Positions 36,798 through 46,706 of a stretch of 64,000 nt of DNA are shown here, in pieces (position 1 is the stretch's first letter; every line of letters starts with the position of its first letter). The DNA comes from Kalmanozyma brasiliensis GHG001. Lineage: Eukaryota; Basidiomycota; Ustilaginomycetes; Ustilaginales. Where the stretch lies: assembly GCF_000497045.1 (NCBI RefSeq), contig NW_015961959.1, positions 992,001-1,056,000 of the forward strand, read 5' to 3'. Made by a program: the position numbers and the translations under genes. The notes under the pieces were generated by a model. That model was given only the letters and a program-made list of their open reading frames with translations. It made no database searches and was not told where the DNA came from.

Positions 36798-38720
36798 ATG
36801 CCATCTTCGGTGACAAAGCACACCATTCCGTCCTTCTACGCCTGCTACTTTCTTCGCTCGCTCGCATCTCCTGGCATCACATACATCGGCTCAACACCAG
36901 CTCCGCCTCGCCGCAAGCGTCAGCACAATGGCGACCTCACGCAAGGTGCACACAAGACCGCTCGTGCCCGTCCATGGGAGATGGATTGCATCGTCTACGG
37001 CTTCCCGTCCAAGATCGCCGCATTGCAGTTCGAATGGGCCTGGGGCAAGCCGAATCTCTCTCGCCACCTCAAGTTCCTCCACACAGAGCACTCGTTCGAT
37101 GGTGCCATCTCGGACACATCGGCATGGGCCGGGAAGCCTCTCTTTCCATCGACCAGCATGACACCGGGCCAAACTCGATGGGGCAAGCCCAAGAGAAGGA
37201 TCGCTCGACCACCTTCCACGCCGAACGCAAGACTGTTGACGATGCGCGCTCTGCTGCGATCCGAGCCGTTCTGTGGTTGGGGCCTCAAGCTCGCCTTCTT
37301 CACCGAATGGAGCTGGCTGGCGTATCAGCGACTCGAAGCTGCGAATGCCGCCTCTATGGTTGAGCCTGCATCTTCCACATTGGAATTGAACAGACACAGT
37401 CGATCCGGCAAAGCCCTCCCTCCGCTCTATCCGTTGGCAGTCTGCGACTTTGCTGGTGTCGATGGAAAGCGTATGCCGCTCGTGCACGTCTCAGCGCAAC
37501 ATCGAACGGATGCTGGCGTAGCTGATCAACCCGTAAAGAAGCGGCAGTCTTCGAGCAAGAAGAAGGTAGACGTCGACGAGCCTCCACAGTGGCCCGAGAC
37601 TCTCCCCCGGTCAGCGAATCTCAAGGGCCTCGATGCCTGCGTGCAGGATTTTGACACTTTTCCATCGCCACAAGCTGCTGCGACCAATACCGACCTGACG
37701 CGAAAGGCAAAACGCGCGACGAAGGCGAACAAGGAAGCTGCAGCGGCGGGGGAGGACGAAGAGGGGGCGAGCGAGGCAGAGGACGGCGATCTCAACGGCG
37801 GCGTTGCTGCTGCTGTTGAACCTGGATCCGTTTCGACCAGGCCTCTTCATAGGATGAAGTTTGACGACCTCGATCTGGAAGAGAGCGAGTGGAAGCGCTA
37901 TGAACACGTCATCGCCACCCGACTGGGTTCCGCATCGACATCTGCGGCTCACGCCATGAGCGAGTTCATGCAGGACTGCGTGAAGCGATATGTCGCAGCA
38001 CAGGACGCACGCACGAAGGAGACAGCGACAGCTGCACCGACGACGTCCTGCGCGCTTTGCAATCACGCGGTCGATCTCACCCGGCAACTAAACTTTGTTC
38101 TGTGTCCTAGTCCGCATGCAAGCACGCTGCCAGCCGTGTCAAGCACAATCCCAAACACGGTCAAATCCGTAGACTCGCCATGCAATTCGATCTTCCACCT
38201 CTCTTGCCTAGCAGACTCGTCCCTGCAGCAGCAGAGCGGTGGTGAGGAGATCAACAGCAGCGTCAACACGGTGCTTCCAACACACGGCGTCTGTCCTTCT
38301 CATACGAGTGCTCCTAAGCCGGTTGGCTCGTGGGCCGACGTTGTGCGAGCCATGTATCGCAGGCACGAGCGCTTCGAGCGTCTGCTTCAGTTCTTGGTGC
38401 GGTCGGGCAAGACGCTGGCAGAGCATCTGAATCCGCCGCCGCCGGTCGAGATCGGCTCTCCGAACAAGGGCAAACGGAAGGGAAAGTCGGCAGCCGCTGC
38501 AGTTGATGCGCAAGGAGAGGAGACGGAGACGGCAGCTCCTCAGATTCCGTCAAAGCCAGCGCGTGCGAGAAAGCGCTCTCAGCCGACCGCATTAGAAGCT
38601 GTGCCGACTATGTCAGTAGAAACAATGGCTGACGAGGTGGTGCCGAAGAAGGTGACCAAGAGGAAGGTCTCAAAGAAGGTCAAAGGAGTCAACTCCACGG
38701 AAATCATCGACCTCACCTGA
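36798..38720 (+). CDS. SLX1: SLX1 structure-specific endonuclease
   Basis: 640 aa from ATG 36798. The GIY-YIG nuclease domain spans residues about 12-95: [29 protein letters not shown] and the metal-binding Glu79 in [11 protein letters not shown] disordered acidic middle (350-400) precedes the C-terminal zinc-binding RING/PHD-like domain with [21 protein letters not shown] and GVCPSH. SLX1 with SLX4 cuts branched DNA such as Holliday junctions and crosslink intermediates. Fungal SLX1 is usually 300-450 aa; the extra length is in linkers and a basic tail rich in KRK and KKV. The last residues, EIIDLT, match a SUMO-interacting motif. The partner SLX4 is not in this window. Confidence 0.92.
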   Translation: MPSSVTKHTIPSFYACYFLRSLASPGITYIGSTPAPPRRKRQHNGDLTQGAHKTARARPWEMDCIVYGFPSKIAALQFEWAWGKPNLSRHLKFLHTEHSFDGAISDTSAWAGKPLFPSTSMTPGQTRWGKPKRRIARPPSTPNARLLTMRALLRSEPFCGWGLKLAFFTEWSWLAYQRLEAANAASMVEPASSTLELNRHSRSGKALPPLYPLAVCDFAGVDGKRMPLVHVSAQHRTDAGVADQPVKKRQSSSKKKVDVDEPPQWPETLPRSANLKGLDACVQDFDTFPSPQAAATNTDLTRKAKRATKANKEAAAAGEDEEGASEAEDGDLNGGVAAAVEPGSVSTRPLHRMKFDDLDLEESEWKRYEHVIATRLGSASTSAAHAMSEFMQDCVKRYVAAQDARTKETATAAPTTSCALCNHAVDLTRQLNFVLCPSPHASTLPAVSSTIPNTVKSVDSPCNSIFHLSCLADSSLQQQSGGEEINSSVNTVLPTHGVCPSHTSAPKPVGSWADVVRAMYRRHERFERLLQFLVRSGKTLAEHLNPPPPVEIGSPNKGKRKGKSAAAAVDAQGEETETAAPQIPSKPARARKRSQPTALEAVPTMSVETMADEVVPKKVTKRKVSKKVKGVNSTEIIDLT

Positions 38721-38804
38721 TTGTACAACATCTTGCATTCAACAACGCCATTCACATGCTCTCCGTCGTATGTCCCTTTGCCCTCGTTCTCCTCGTCATC
38801 ACAG

Positions 38805-40190
38805 CTAAAGCTCGTCTCCGTGTCCGAAAAGCGACCCGACCACGCTCTTCTTCTTCCCTCTGCCCTTGGCCTTTGGTTCAGCCACCTTGCCCTTGCTCTG
38901 CATTCCGTTCCCCTTGATCAGCAGATTCATGAATTCGTAGATCAGATCGCTGGCCGCATACGCCGTGATTTCGGCCTGATCATATGCCGGGCTGACCTCG
39001 ACCAGGTCGAAACCGACAAAGTTCAATCCCTCCAAACCCCTCAAGATCCTCCTGAGCTCTCTTGGGCTCCACCCTGCGGACTCCATCGTACCCGTCCCTG
39101 GGGCGAATCCTGGATCCAACGTGTCAATATCGATACTCAAATACACGGGCATGGTTCCGACCCTTGCGCGGATGTTGGCGATGATGGCGGGGATACCGAT
39201 GTCGTCGATGTCATCGGAAGTGATGATGTCGAATCCGATGCTTGCGTCGTGCTCGATATCGTCGTACGAGCCTAAGCGGGTTCGGATGCCGGCATGGATG
39301 CTCTGGTTGCGTGCGATGAGGCCTTCCAGTGCGGCTTGCCAGAAGAACGTGCCGTGTTGGATCTGATGTTGTCGCGTGGGGGAGTTTACGGGTGACACTT
39401 CGGGGGGCCATGTGTCGAGATGCGCGTCGAAGTGGATTACTGCAATGGGTCCGTAGACGCGGTAGAGCGAGCGAAGGATGGGGAGTACAATCGTGTGATC
39501 TCCGCCCATAGAGACGATCTTCGGATGAGAGCGACCGTCTTTTGCCAGGCCTGCGGAGGAGAAGGCTTCCCAGGTCTCGGGTGCAACCACCGATGCGGGA
39601 GGCGAGGAGGGATCGCGAGACGAGGGATCCGAGTGCGCCACCCGCTGCAAGAGGGACGAATAGCCCGCTTCGATCTGATCGATCGCCAACGCGGGGTCCA
39701 TCGGTGAGGTAGGGATGTCGTCGCAATCGAGGAAACGCAGTCCAGAATTGTACGGATCCATCCCGTGATGCATCGAAAACGTGCGACCTGATCGCTGACG
39801 ACGGCTCGCCTGACGGATGGCGTTCGGCCCGAAGCGAGCCCCAGGTCGATAGGTCACAGTGAGGTCGTAGGGAATGCCGAGGACCGCTACGTCGAAAAGC
39901 TCGTCGGGGTTGTCGAGACAGCGCGAGGTGGGAAGATGCGCATAGGTGGTGACGCCAGCAAAGGCGGTTCGCGCAACGCCGCCGTACTTGCTCGTCCAGG
40001 GATCGGGGATGTCGTTCGAGGGGAACTGGACAAGCGGGATGGGTGCGAACTCGGCGGTGCTGTGAGGATCAGCGCCGTGGTGGTCCTCGTCGAGACCGGG
40101 AGAGTGAGGGTATGAGTGCGAGTGTGAGGCTGCGATAGTCGCGCAGCTCAGGGCGGCCGCCAGAAGAAGCAGCGTCCTTGATGTAACCAT
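38805..40190 (-). CDS. Agmatinase/arginase-family ureohydrolase with signal peptide and GDEL end
   Basis: 461 aa. Residues 1-21 form a signal peptide (Leu/Ala-rich, SCATIAAS), then a His-rich linker to about residue 45. The ureohydrolase fold carries the manganese ligands: His232 in GGDHTIVLPI, Asp255-His257-Asp259 in HFDAHLDTW, and the Asp pair in SIDIDTLDPGFAPGTGT. The best fit is agmatinase (agmatine to putrescine and urea), but guanidino-acid hydrolases share these ligands. It enters the secretory pathway, and the last four residues, GDEL, resemble the HDEL/KDEL retrieval signal, so ER retention is possible. A Lys/Gly-rich tail of about 35 residues precedes it. It converges with SLX1. Confidence 0.88.
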   Translation of the reverse strand: MVTSRTLLLLAAALSCATIAASHSHSYPHSPGLDEDHHGADPHSTAEFAPIPLVQFPSNDIPDPWTSKYGGVARTAFAGVTTYAHLPTSRCLDNPDELFDVAVLGIPYDLTVTYRPGARFGPNAIRQASRRQRSGRTFSMHHGMDPYNSGLRFLDCDDIPTSPMDPALAIDQIEAGYSSLLQRVAHSDPSSRDPSSPPASVVAPETWEAFSSAGLAKDGRSHPKIVSMGGDHTIVLPILRSLYRVYGPIAVIHFDAHLDTWPPEVSPVNSPTRQHQIQHGTFFWQAALEGLIARNQSIHAGIRTRLGSYDDIEHDASIGFDIITSDDIDDIGIPAIIANIRARVGTMPVYLSIDIDTLDPGFAPGTGTMESAGWSPRELRRILRGLEGLNFVGFDLVEVSPAYDQAEITAYAASDLIYEFMNLLIKGNGMQSKGKVAEPKAKGRGKKKSVVGSLFGHGDEL

Positions 40191-40712
40191 GACGGCTGCC
40201 GTAGGTGTGTTGTGGGGGGCTCGAGGAGAAGCAAGGGGGGATCGAGCTTGAGCTTAAGTAGCGCACCTTCAAGGGATCTCAGGAAGCTCGAATGCCTCAA
40301 CCACAACTGAAGCCGACTTGAGACATCTCGTGCGTTGAGCTTGGCGCCAAAAGCGCGGGGAGAGAGATGTGCTCGTTAAGCGTGCATATCGTTGCTCGTT
40401 AAGGCTTTATCACTGCGATACGCCGTCCAACTTGCCGACGATGTCCGATGGGTTTTCCGATTCTTCCGAACGCATTTTCGCGTCCCTGAGGATGCCATGG
40501 TGTAACATTGCTTGATTTTTTTTGGCCTTGGAAGAACTCGGTGAATTTTGACGACGAGCCGGCAATCTTGCTCGTCGTCGGTCTGTGCGTGGCGTTGAGT
40601 GTCGGCGAATTGCACTTCTTCCAACGGAAAGTCGAGCAGGTCTCGCTGTCCTTCTCATCAAAGACACCTGTGCTCAACCCTTCCTTGCCACCAACACCTT
40701 GCAGCAGCAACC
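40191..40712. other. Divergent promoter region, ureohydrolase and FGGY kinase genes
   Basis: About 520 bp shared by divergent genes; includes a T8 run near 40515. The frame upstream of the FGGY start is open but has no ATG. No other gene seen. Confidence 0.5.
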
Positions 40713-42566
40713 ATGATGGACAGCCCGACCAAGTTCTACTACATCGGCGTCGACGTTGGCACCGGCTCTGCGAGAGCAGCGCTGGTCGATGACGACGGCA
40801 ACATCCTCGCCGAGTCCACCAACGCAACACAAACCTACCGTCTCGAGTCCGATTCGCGCATCTTCGAGCAGTCGACCACGGACATCTGGTCACAGATCAA
40901 GCTCGCCATCACTCAAGTCGTCGCTGCGTCCAAAGTCGACCCTAGCCTGATCAAAGGTCTTGGATTCGACGCCACCTGCTCGTTGGCAGTGACGGACTTC
41001 AACGGTCAACCAATCGCTGTCACGCCACAACCCTCGTCCTCGAGTAGCGAGTGGGGGCCAGGAGAACGCAACGTCATCCTCTGGGCCGACCACCGCGCCG
41101 AGGAGGAGGCAGCACTTATCAATTCGACCGGCTCCAAGGTGCTCAACTACGTCGGCAAGACCATGTCGCTCGAGATGGAGATCCCCAAGATCCTATGGTT
41201 GAAGAAGCACATGCCGGACGAGCTTTTCCGTCAATGCATGTTCTTCGACCTGCCGGACTATCTGACGTACAAGGCGACGGGTTCGCTGGCGAGGAGCAAC
41301 TGCTCGTTGGTATGCAAGTGCTCGTACGTGCCGCCTGGCGTTGATGGGTCGGAGCTTGGATGGCAGCCGGACTTTTTCGAGCAGATCGGGCTCGGCGAGA
41401 TGGTCAAAGACGACTTCAAGCAGTTGGGTGGTGTTCCAGGGCGCAACGGTATCGTGCTCACTGCTGGACAGCCCGTAGGCGACGGTCTTACTGAAGAGAT
41501 CGCTGCTGAGCTCGGACTGCTTCCTGGCACAGCAGTCGGTTCGGCCCTCATCGACGCCTACGCAGGGTGGGTGGGCACTGTCGCTGCCCCCGCCACCAAT
41601 CCCTTCTCGGAATCTAACAATCACCCTTCCCTCATCAGCTCGCAGAACCGTCTCGCAGCCATCGCCGGCACTTCGACCTGCTACTGCGTCCAGTCGCCCT
41701 CCGGCATCCTCGTCGACGGCGTGTGGGGTCCTTACAAGCACGCCGTCTTTCCCGGTCTCTGGATGAACGAAGGCGGTCAATCCTCCACTGGCCAACTGAT
41801 CGATTTCATCATCGATACGCATCCCGCTGCGCCCGCTCTCCGCACCCTCGCCTCGGAAACCAACCGTTCGCCGTTCCAGGTGTTGCACGATAAGATCGAC
41901 TCGCTCGCCTCCGACGCTGGTCTTTCCCACGCATCGCTCCTCACCAAGGATCTGTTCATCTACCCGGACTTTCACGGTAACCGTTCTCCCCTCGCGGACT
42001 CCACCATGCGAGGTAGCATCACAGGTCTTCGCCTCGATCGCTCCCTGACCGATCTGGCGCTCAAATACTACGCCACGCTCGAAGCCATCGCCCTGCAAAC
42101 ACGACACATTGTCGAAGCGATGAACGCCAAAGGGCATCAGATCGATTCGATCTACATGTCTGGTGGACACGTGAAGAATCCGGTGTTCATGCAGCTGATC
42201 GCGGACGTGTGCGGGATGCCGGTGCAGTTGCCGTTTAGCTCGAGCGCGAGTGTTGTTGCTGGCAGCGCGATTCTGGGTCGGTTCGCGGCGGATGTGAAGG
42301 ATCCCCATGGTTCAGGGGCGAGTGGCGAGAGCGCACCAAAGGAGAGGACCAGGATCGAAGATCAGAAGACGGCAGAGGAGAGCTCGTTCAAGTACAAGGA
42401 TCATTTGTGGGATCTGATGGTTAGGATGACCAAGCCAGGAACGCTGGTGTTTCCGCAGAAGGACGAGAAGTTGCGGAGGTTGCTGGATGTCAAGTACAAG
42501 ATCTTCAGGGAGTCGATCGAGATTCAGCGTAGGTGGAAGGGCATGGTTGCCGAGGTGACCAACTGA
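40713..42566 (+). CDS. FGGY-family carbohydrate kinase (D-ribulokinase-like)
   Basis: 617 aa starting at ATG 40713 (a second ATG follows immediately). The actin-like fold of FGGY kinases is clear: phosphate-1 loop YYIGVDVGTGSARAALVD, the substrate region GFDATCSLAVTD, ILWADHRAEEEA and VGKTMSLEMEIPKILWLKKH, then in the second half AGTSTCYC, the nucleotide-side block WMNEGGQSSTGQLIDFI, and IYMSGGHVKNPVFMQLIADV. The order and the TCSLAV and HRA motifs match the eukaryotic FGGY/Ydr109c group, whose human member phosphorylates D-ribulose. No targeting signal is obvious, so it is probably cytosolic. Length is typical for the group (about 550-715 aa). Confidence 0.9.
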   Translation: MMDSPTKFYYIGVDVGTGSARAALVDDDGNILAESTNATQTYRLESDSRIFEQSTTDIWSQIKLAITQVVAASKVDPSLIKGLGFDATCSLAVTDFNGQPIAVTPQPSSSSSEWGPGERNVILWADHRAEEEAALINSTGSKVLNYVGKTMSLEMEIPKILWLKKHMPDELFRQCMFFDLPDYLTYKATGSLARSNCSLVCKCSYVPPGVDGSELGWQPDFFEQIGLGEMVKDDFKQLGGVPGRNGIVLTAGQPVGDGLTEEIAAELGLLPGTAVGSALIDAYAGWVGTVAAPATNPFSESNNHPSLISSQNRLAAIAGTSTCYCVQSPSGILVDGVWGPYKHAVFPGLWMNEGGQSSTGQLIDFIIDTHPAAPALRTLASETNRSPFQVLHDKIDSLASDAGLSHASLLTKDLFIYPDFHGNRSPLADSTMRGSITGLRLDRSLTDLALKYYATLEAIALQTRHIVEAMNAKGHQIDSIYMSGGHVKNPVFMQLIADVCGMPVQLPFSSSASVVAGSAILGRFAADVKDPHGSGASGESAPKERTRIEDQKTAEESSFKYKDHLWDLMVRMTKPGTLVFPQKDEKLRRLLDVKYKIFRESIEIQRRWKGMVAEVTN

Positions 42567-42646
42567 AATCGCAATAGTTCCCCCTTGGTCTCTGCCTATT
42601 TGATGTGTCTATTGCGAGATGCTGAGCTGTTGTACAATTACTTCGA

Positions 42647-43237
42647 TCAAAGCAGCTTGAGATGCCCCGTCAACTGGTTCATCAACGAGACGGGTGCAGG
42701 TCCCAATCCCAACACAGTCCTCGTATTCGGCGCGATCTGTGTCCTGCCCGCATCGATGATGCTCCTCGCAGCGATCCCCAGTTCCTTTGCCTTGCTCTCC
42801 AGCTCCAACATGGTGTCCTCATCCGGGCACTTGACCGCCACTTTGGCCTGTCCCCTCTTCTCCCACTGCTTGATGAATTTGGGTGTCACCTTGCGTGCCG
42901 CCTTGTAGGCAGCCAATGCGGCGTGTCCGCATTGGGCCGCGATCTTGCCCTTCTCCATCTTGATGTCCATGCGCACCGCGAGGATCATCTTGCACTCCTC
43001 TCCCTCGAGACCCTTACCAGAGGAAGAGTAGTTGTCGGCGATCGCGGCCATCTCGTCGTCCGTATCGAGGTCCGAGTCGTCGTCGTCGGAGGCAGAGAGG
43101 ATGCGCCGCGAGTTGGAGTTGTACGAGACGAGAGAGCGGCCCATGCCGACAAAGTAGCCGACGGTGAGCGAGGCGATCGACACGGCGATGACCGTTGGCA
43201 GCATGGCGGTGGATGTGGATGAAGCTGATATCGACAT
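42647..43237 (-). CDS. PTH2: Peptidyl-tRNA hydrolase 2 (PTH2/Bit1)
   Basis: 196 aa. The N-terminus has a transmembrane segment (residues about 12-32, LPTVIAVSIASLTVGYFVGM), as in fungal and animal PTH2 proteins anchored to mitochondria. An acidic linker follows. The catalytic domain (80-196) begins CKMILAVRMDIKMEKGKIAAQCGHAALAAYK, which holds the family's Lys and His residues, and ends with the Asp of DAGRTQIAPNTRTVLGLGPAP. The enzyme frees tRNA from prematurely released peptidyl-tRNA. It is complete, without introns, and converges on the FGGY gene with 80 bp between stops. Confidence 0.94.
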   Translation of the reverse strand: MSISASSTSTAMLPTVIAVSIASLTVGYFVGMGRSLVSYNSNSRRILSASDDDDSDLDTDDEMAAIADNYSSSGKGLEGEECKMILAVRMDIKMEKGKIAAQCGHAALAAYKAARKVTPKFIKQWEKRGQAKVAVKCPDEDTMLELESKAKELGIAARSIIDAGRTQIAPNTRTVLGLGPAPVSLMNQLTGHLKLL

Positions 43238-44127
43238 GACGAGTTCGGCTCGTGTTGTGATGAAGCTATGATGGACAGAAGATGAGTGAAGACGTCGAGA
43301 AGATCAGAGACAGGCGAAAAAAAGCGCAGTCAATTACACGTGGAAAGAAAAAGGGATGCGAAAAACAGCAAAAAAGCAGGACGAAAATGAAGCTCGAAAA
43401 AGGGGACGCAAAAATGGTCTCGCTGCTCAGCCGTACATTGAGACACCGGCTGTCGTCGTCAACCAAGAAGCGGGCGGATCGACTTGGCTCGCTCGACACT
43501 CAAGGTCATCTGGCACGACGGGTGCTGAAGATAGCGGAAGCTTACAGCACAGCACGCATCGTCTTGGAGGGTGACCAAGAGGTCGTTCCTGCTCTTGGGC
43601 TACTGCATCTAAGCCACGCACCAGTCAGTAACGACACTCGTCCGTCAACCGCCGATTCTGATCGGCGTCTAGCACGGAAGTTGCGGCTTTGCATTCACAA
43701 CCGAGCTCGCCGGTCATGCAACCTAGGAACGCGAGTGATGTCAAGAGAGAGAGGTGATCGCATGGCTGAACGGTGTGGAAAAGTCGCCGAACTCTGAGCC
43801 AACGGATTTTGAAATTGTGATGTCGCGTGTGAGGCAAAGGTGGAGCAGAGGCACTTCGCCAGTGTCGGAGAAAATGATCTCACGACATCATCACCTTGGG
43901 ATTACCGAGAGAGGGGAGTGAGCACGCGCGGTGATTGGAAGAAAAGACAAAGCCAAACTGGCCTTCACTCAACGTGGGGGGCGTTGGTCGCCCCGAGAGG
44001 AATCAGCGCCTCTTTGCCGCTTACCTGCGCACGCTAAGTCAGACAGTCATCCGTCTCACTATTCCTCCTTCCATCTCAACCACATACATCAAAACCCAAA
44101 CCAAACATCCATTTAATATCGCCCAAA
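43238..44127. other. Divergent promoter region, PTH2 and alcohol dehydrogenase genes
   Basis: About 890 bp between divergent starts. A-rich patches near 43320 and a C/A-rich leader before the ADH ATG are visible. No gene, tRNA or repeat found. Confidence 0.5.
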
Positions 44128-45204
44128 ATGCCTCGCGGATACGGTATCGCCGACACCAAGAACTGGACCGACTTCAAGGTCTACGACTTCGAGCTCAAGA
44201 AGGAGACCGATGACGATGTCGAGGTCGCCATCACCCACTGCGGTGTCTGCGGTTCGGATGTCCACACCATTTCGGGTGGCTGGGGTCCTCTGAGCCACGA
44301 CTTTTGCATTCCCGGTCACGAGATTGTCGGTACCGCCACCAAGGTCGGCAAGAACGTCAAGGGTATCAAGGTCGGCGACCGTGTCGGTGTCGGCGCCCAG
44401 GTCGACAGTTGCGGTGAATGTGTGCCTTGCAAGGACGAAGAGGAGCAGTACTGCCAGGGTAACGAGAAGAGCGGCAAGGGCCTCGTCGACACCTACAACG
44501 CCAACCACCACTGTGGCACTCCAGCACAGGGCGGCTACTCGACCACCATCCGCACCCAGCAGCAGTTCGTCTTCCCCATCCCTGATGGCATCAAGAGCGA
44601 GCACGCCGCTCCCATGCTGTGCGGTGGTCTCACCCTCTTCTCGCCCCTGATCCGCAACGGTGCTGGTCCTGGTAAGCGCGTCGGTATCGTCGGCATTGGC
44701 GGTCTGGGTCACTTCGGCGTCATGTTCGCCCACGCCCTCGGTGCTGAGGTGGTCGCCATCTCTCACTCTCCCCGCAAGAAGGAGGACGCTCTCAAGATGG
44801 GAGCCAAGGAGTTCGTCAGCACGGGCGAAAACCCCAAGTGGGCCGAGGAGTACAAGTCGAAGCCGTTCGACCTGATCATCAACACGGCCTCGTCCAACGC
44901 CGTCGACCTCGCCTCGATCCTCAGCACGCTCAAGGTGCACGGCCGCCTGATTTGCGTCGGCATGCCCGAGGACGTCTTCAAGGTGCGCATCCAAAACTTT
45001 GCTGGTAACGGCTGTCTGATGGGCTCGAGCCACATTGGTAGCAAGAAGGAGGCCTTGCAGATGCTGGCGCTTGCTGCTGAGAAGAACATCCAGCCTTGGG
45101 TCGAGGTTCTGCCCATGAAGGACTGCTCCAAGGCTGTCAAGCGCGTCGAGGACAACGACATTCGTTACCGATTCGTCCTCGAGCAGGATATCGAGGAGAA
45201 CTAG
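44128..45204 (+). CDS. Zinc NADP-dependent alcohol dehydrogenase, cinnamyl-type (ADH6-like)
   Basis: 358 aa. Catalytic zinc ligands are Cys41 (CGVCGSD), His64-Glu65 (PGHE) and a later Cys. The structural zinc is held by Cys95, Cys98, Cys101 and Cys109. The Rossmann loop is GIVGIGGLGHFGVM, and the next strand ends in ISHSPRKK, the Ser/Arg/Lys pattern that binds the NADP phosphate in ADH6/7. Such enzymes reduce a wide range of aliphatic and aromatic aldehydes, including plant lignin-derived cinnamaldehydes. Codon bias is among the strongest in the window, which suggests high expression. It has no introns and a normal length. It is cytosolic by absence of signals. Confidence 0.95.
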   Translation: MPRGYGIADTKNWTDFKVYDFELKKETDDDVEVAITHCGVCGSDVHTISGGWGPLSHDFCIPGHEIVGTATKVGKNVKGIKVGDRVGVGAQVDSCGECVPCKDEEEQYCQGNEKSGKGLVDTYNANHHCGTPAQGGYSTTIRTQQQFVFPIPDGIKSEHAAPMLCGGLTLFSPLIRNGAGPGKRVGIVGIGGLGHFGVMFAHALGAEVVAISHSPRKKEDALKMGAKEFVSTGENPKWAEEYKSKPFDLIINTASSNAVDLASILSTLKVHGRLICVGMPEDVFKVRIQNFAGNGCLMGSSHIGSKKEALQMLALAAEKNIQPWVEVLPMKDCSKAVKRVEDNDIRYRFVLEQDIEEN

Positions 45205-45395
45205 GTCGATTCTCGATCTAGGATCAGCCGAGGGGCTGTCGAACTTTGATCATGCTCAAATACAAGACGTTTCCATGGATGACGCCTGACTTCTGAAGTC
45301 TGTGTAGACATCACAGACGCACAAGCAGAGTTAGTGAGAATGCCATGCGATTAAGATGAGCGACTGCTGTAAAAAGTGTCCATGAACTGCGGGTT

Positions 45396-46706
45396 CTACC
45401 TTTCCAGATCCGCCTTCTCGGCCTCTCTCCTCTTCCTGCTCTCCCTCTGGCTCGCCTCCAACCCGCTATCCCACCTCAACCTTTTCCCTACAAACATGGC
45501 CACCCAGCTCAACACGAGCAGCACGGGCACCTCGACCAACGGCCCAATCGTCGCAGCCAACGCCTGGTCCGACCCAACGCCAAACACGGCCACGCACACG
45601 GCGATGGCCAACTCGAAATTGTTGCTCCCCGCAGTAAACGCCTGCACCACGGCCATCTGGTACCCCCACTCGGTCTTGCCGTACCGCACCGACAGCCACC
45701 AGATGAGCGCGAAGGATCCCGTCCACATGAGCGCAAAGTAGAGCACCAGCGGTACGAAGGTGCGGAATACCGGGCCGAGGTTATCGAGAATGTGCTGGGC
45801 TTGTTCAGCAAAGATGATGATGATGGTGTATAGCAGTGCTAGTAGGGAGAGAGGGCTGAAGAAGGGCAGGAATTTCCTCTGAAAGAAGTCCTGGCCGGCG
45901 AGACCGAGTACGAGGAGTCGTGTCACTACTCCTGCAGCGAGCGGGATGCCAAGGTAGACAGCCACGGCGATGGCCACATCGGAATAATCCAATCGAAACC
46001 CGTCGTCGTTGCTGATCACGTTGATGAAGAGCACCGCCAGAGGCGCATACAGCACGATCTGGAGCAAGGAGTTGACAATGACGATGATGGCGCAGGTGTT
46101 GGAGTCACCCCGAGCGATTTTGTTCCAGATCATGACCATGGCGATGCAGCGAGCGAGACCGACCATGATGACGCCCACCCTGTAATCGTCTAGGTCTGGC
46201 AGTGTTGCCCAGGCCAGCCCGAGCATGAGGAAGGGACCCAGGAGCCAGTTGAGCACCAACGACATGCCTAGCTGGTACCACAATCGTTTCGTTGCAAACA
46301 TCTGTGGCAGCCTTTCGTACTGCACCTTTGTCAAGATGGGCCACATCATGACGATGAGTCCGACGACGAGTGGGGCGGAGACACCGCGGAAGTTGCCCTT
46401 GGCCAAATTCGACTGGACGTTGGGGGCGAATTTGCCGATGATGACGCCGAGGATCATGGCGAGGATAATGAAGAGGGAAAGGAGCCGGTCGAGCCAACCG
46501 AGCGAGAGAAGGATGGTCTTGGCTGCACCGGTCGAATCGCGTGCATCTTGGAGAGCAGACCGAAGCTTGGGTACGCCGCCATTGGGGTCGAGGATGAGGC
46601 CGTCTTCGTTGGGCAAGGACACGTCGTCGTCGCGGAGCGTGGAGGCTTTGCTCCTCGTCGACGGCTCGTGCGAGGGCTGTAATGTGGGCAGAGTTGCGCT
46701 CGACAT
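45396..46706 (-). CDS. ACR3: Arsenite efflux transporter
   Basis: 436 aa with about ten membrane helices. An N-terminal hydrophilic region of about 65 residues precedes LGWLDRLLSLFIILAMILGV, the ACR3 start. The conserved Cys in VGLARCIAMVMIWN, required for arsenite transport in the family, is present, as is the second-half block FTAGSNNFELAIAVCVAVFGVGSDQALAATIGPLVEVPVLL. ACR3 pumps arsenite (and in some cases antimonite) out of the cell, or into the vacuole, using the proton gradient. No arsenate reductase or ArsR/Yap8-type regulator gene sits beside it. The promoter on its upstream side carries a notable 33-bp inverted repeat (46888-46920). Confidence 0.96.
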   Translation of the reverse strand: MSSATLPTLQPSHEPSTRSKASTLRDDDVSLPNEDGLILDPNGGVPKLRSALQDARDSTGAAKTILLSLGWLDRLLSLFIILAMILGVIIGKFAPNVQSNLAKGNFRGVSAPLVVGLIVMMWPILTKVQYERLPQMFATKRLWYQLGMSLVLNWLLGPFLMLGLAWATLPDLDDYRVGVIMVGLARCIAMVMIWNKIARGDSNTCAIIVIVNSLLQIVLYAPLAVLFINVISNDDGFRLDYSDVAIAVAVYLGIPLAAGVVTRLLVLGLAGQDFFQRKFLPFFSPLSLLALLYTIIIIFAEQAQHILDNLGPVFRTFVPLVLYFALMWTGSFALIWWLSVRYGKTEWGYQMAVVQAFTAGSNNFELAIAVCVAVFGVGSDQALAATIGPLVEVPVLLVLSWVAMFVGKRLRWDSGLEASQRESRKRREAEKADLER

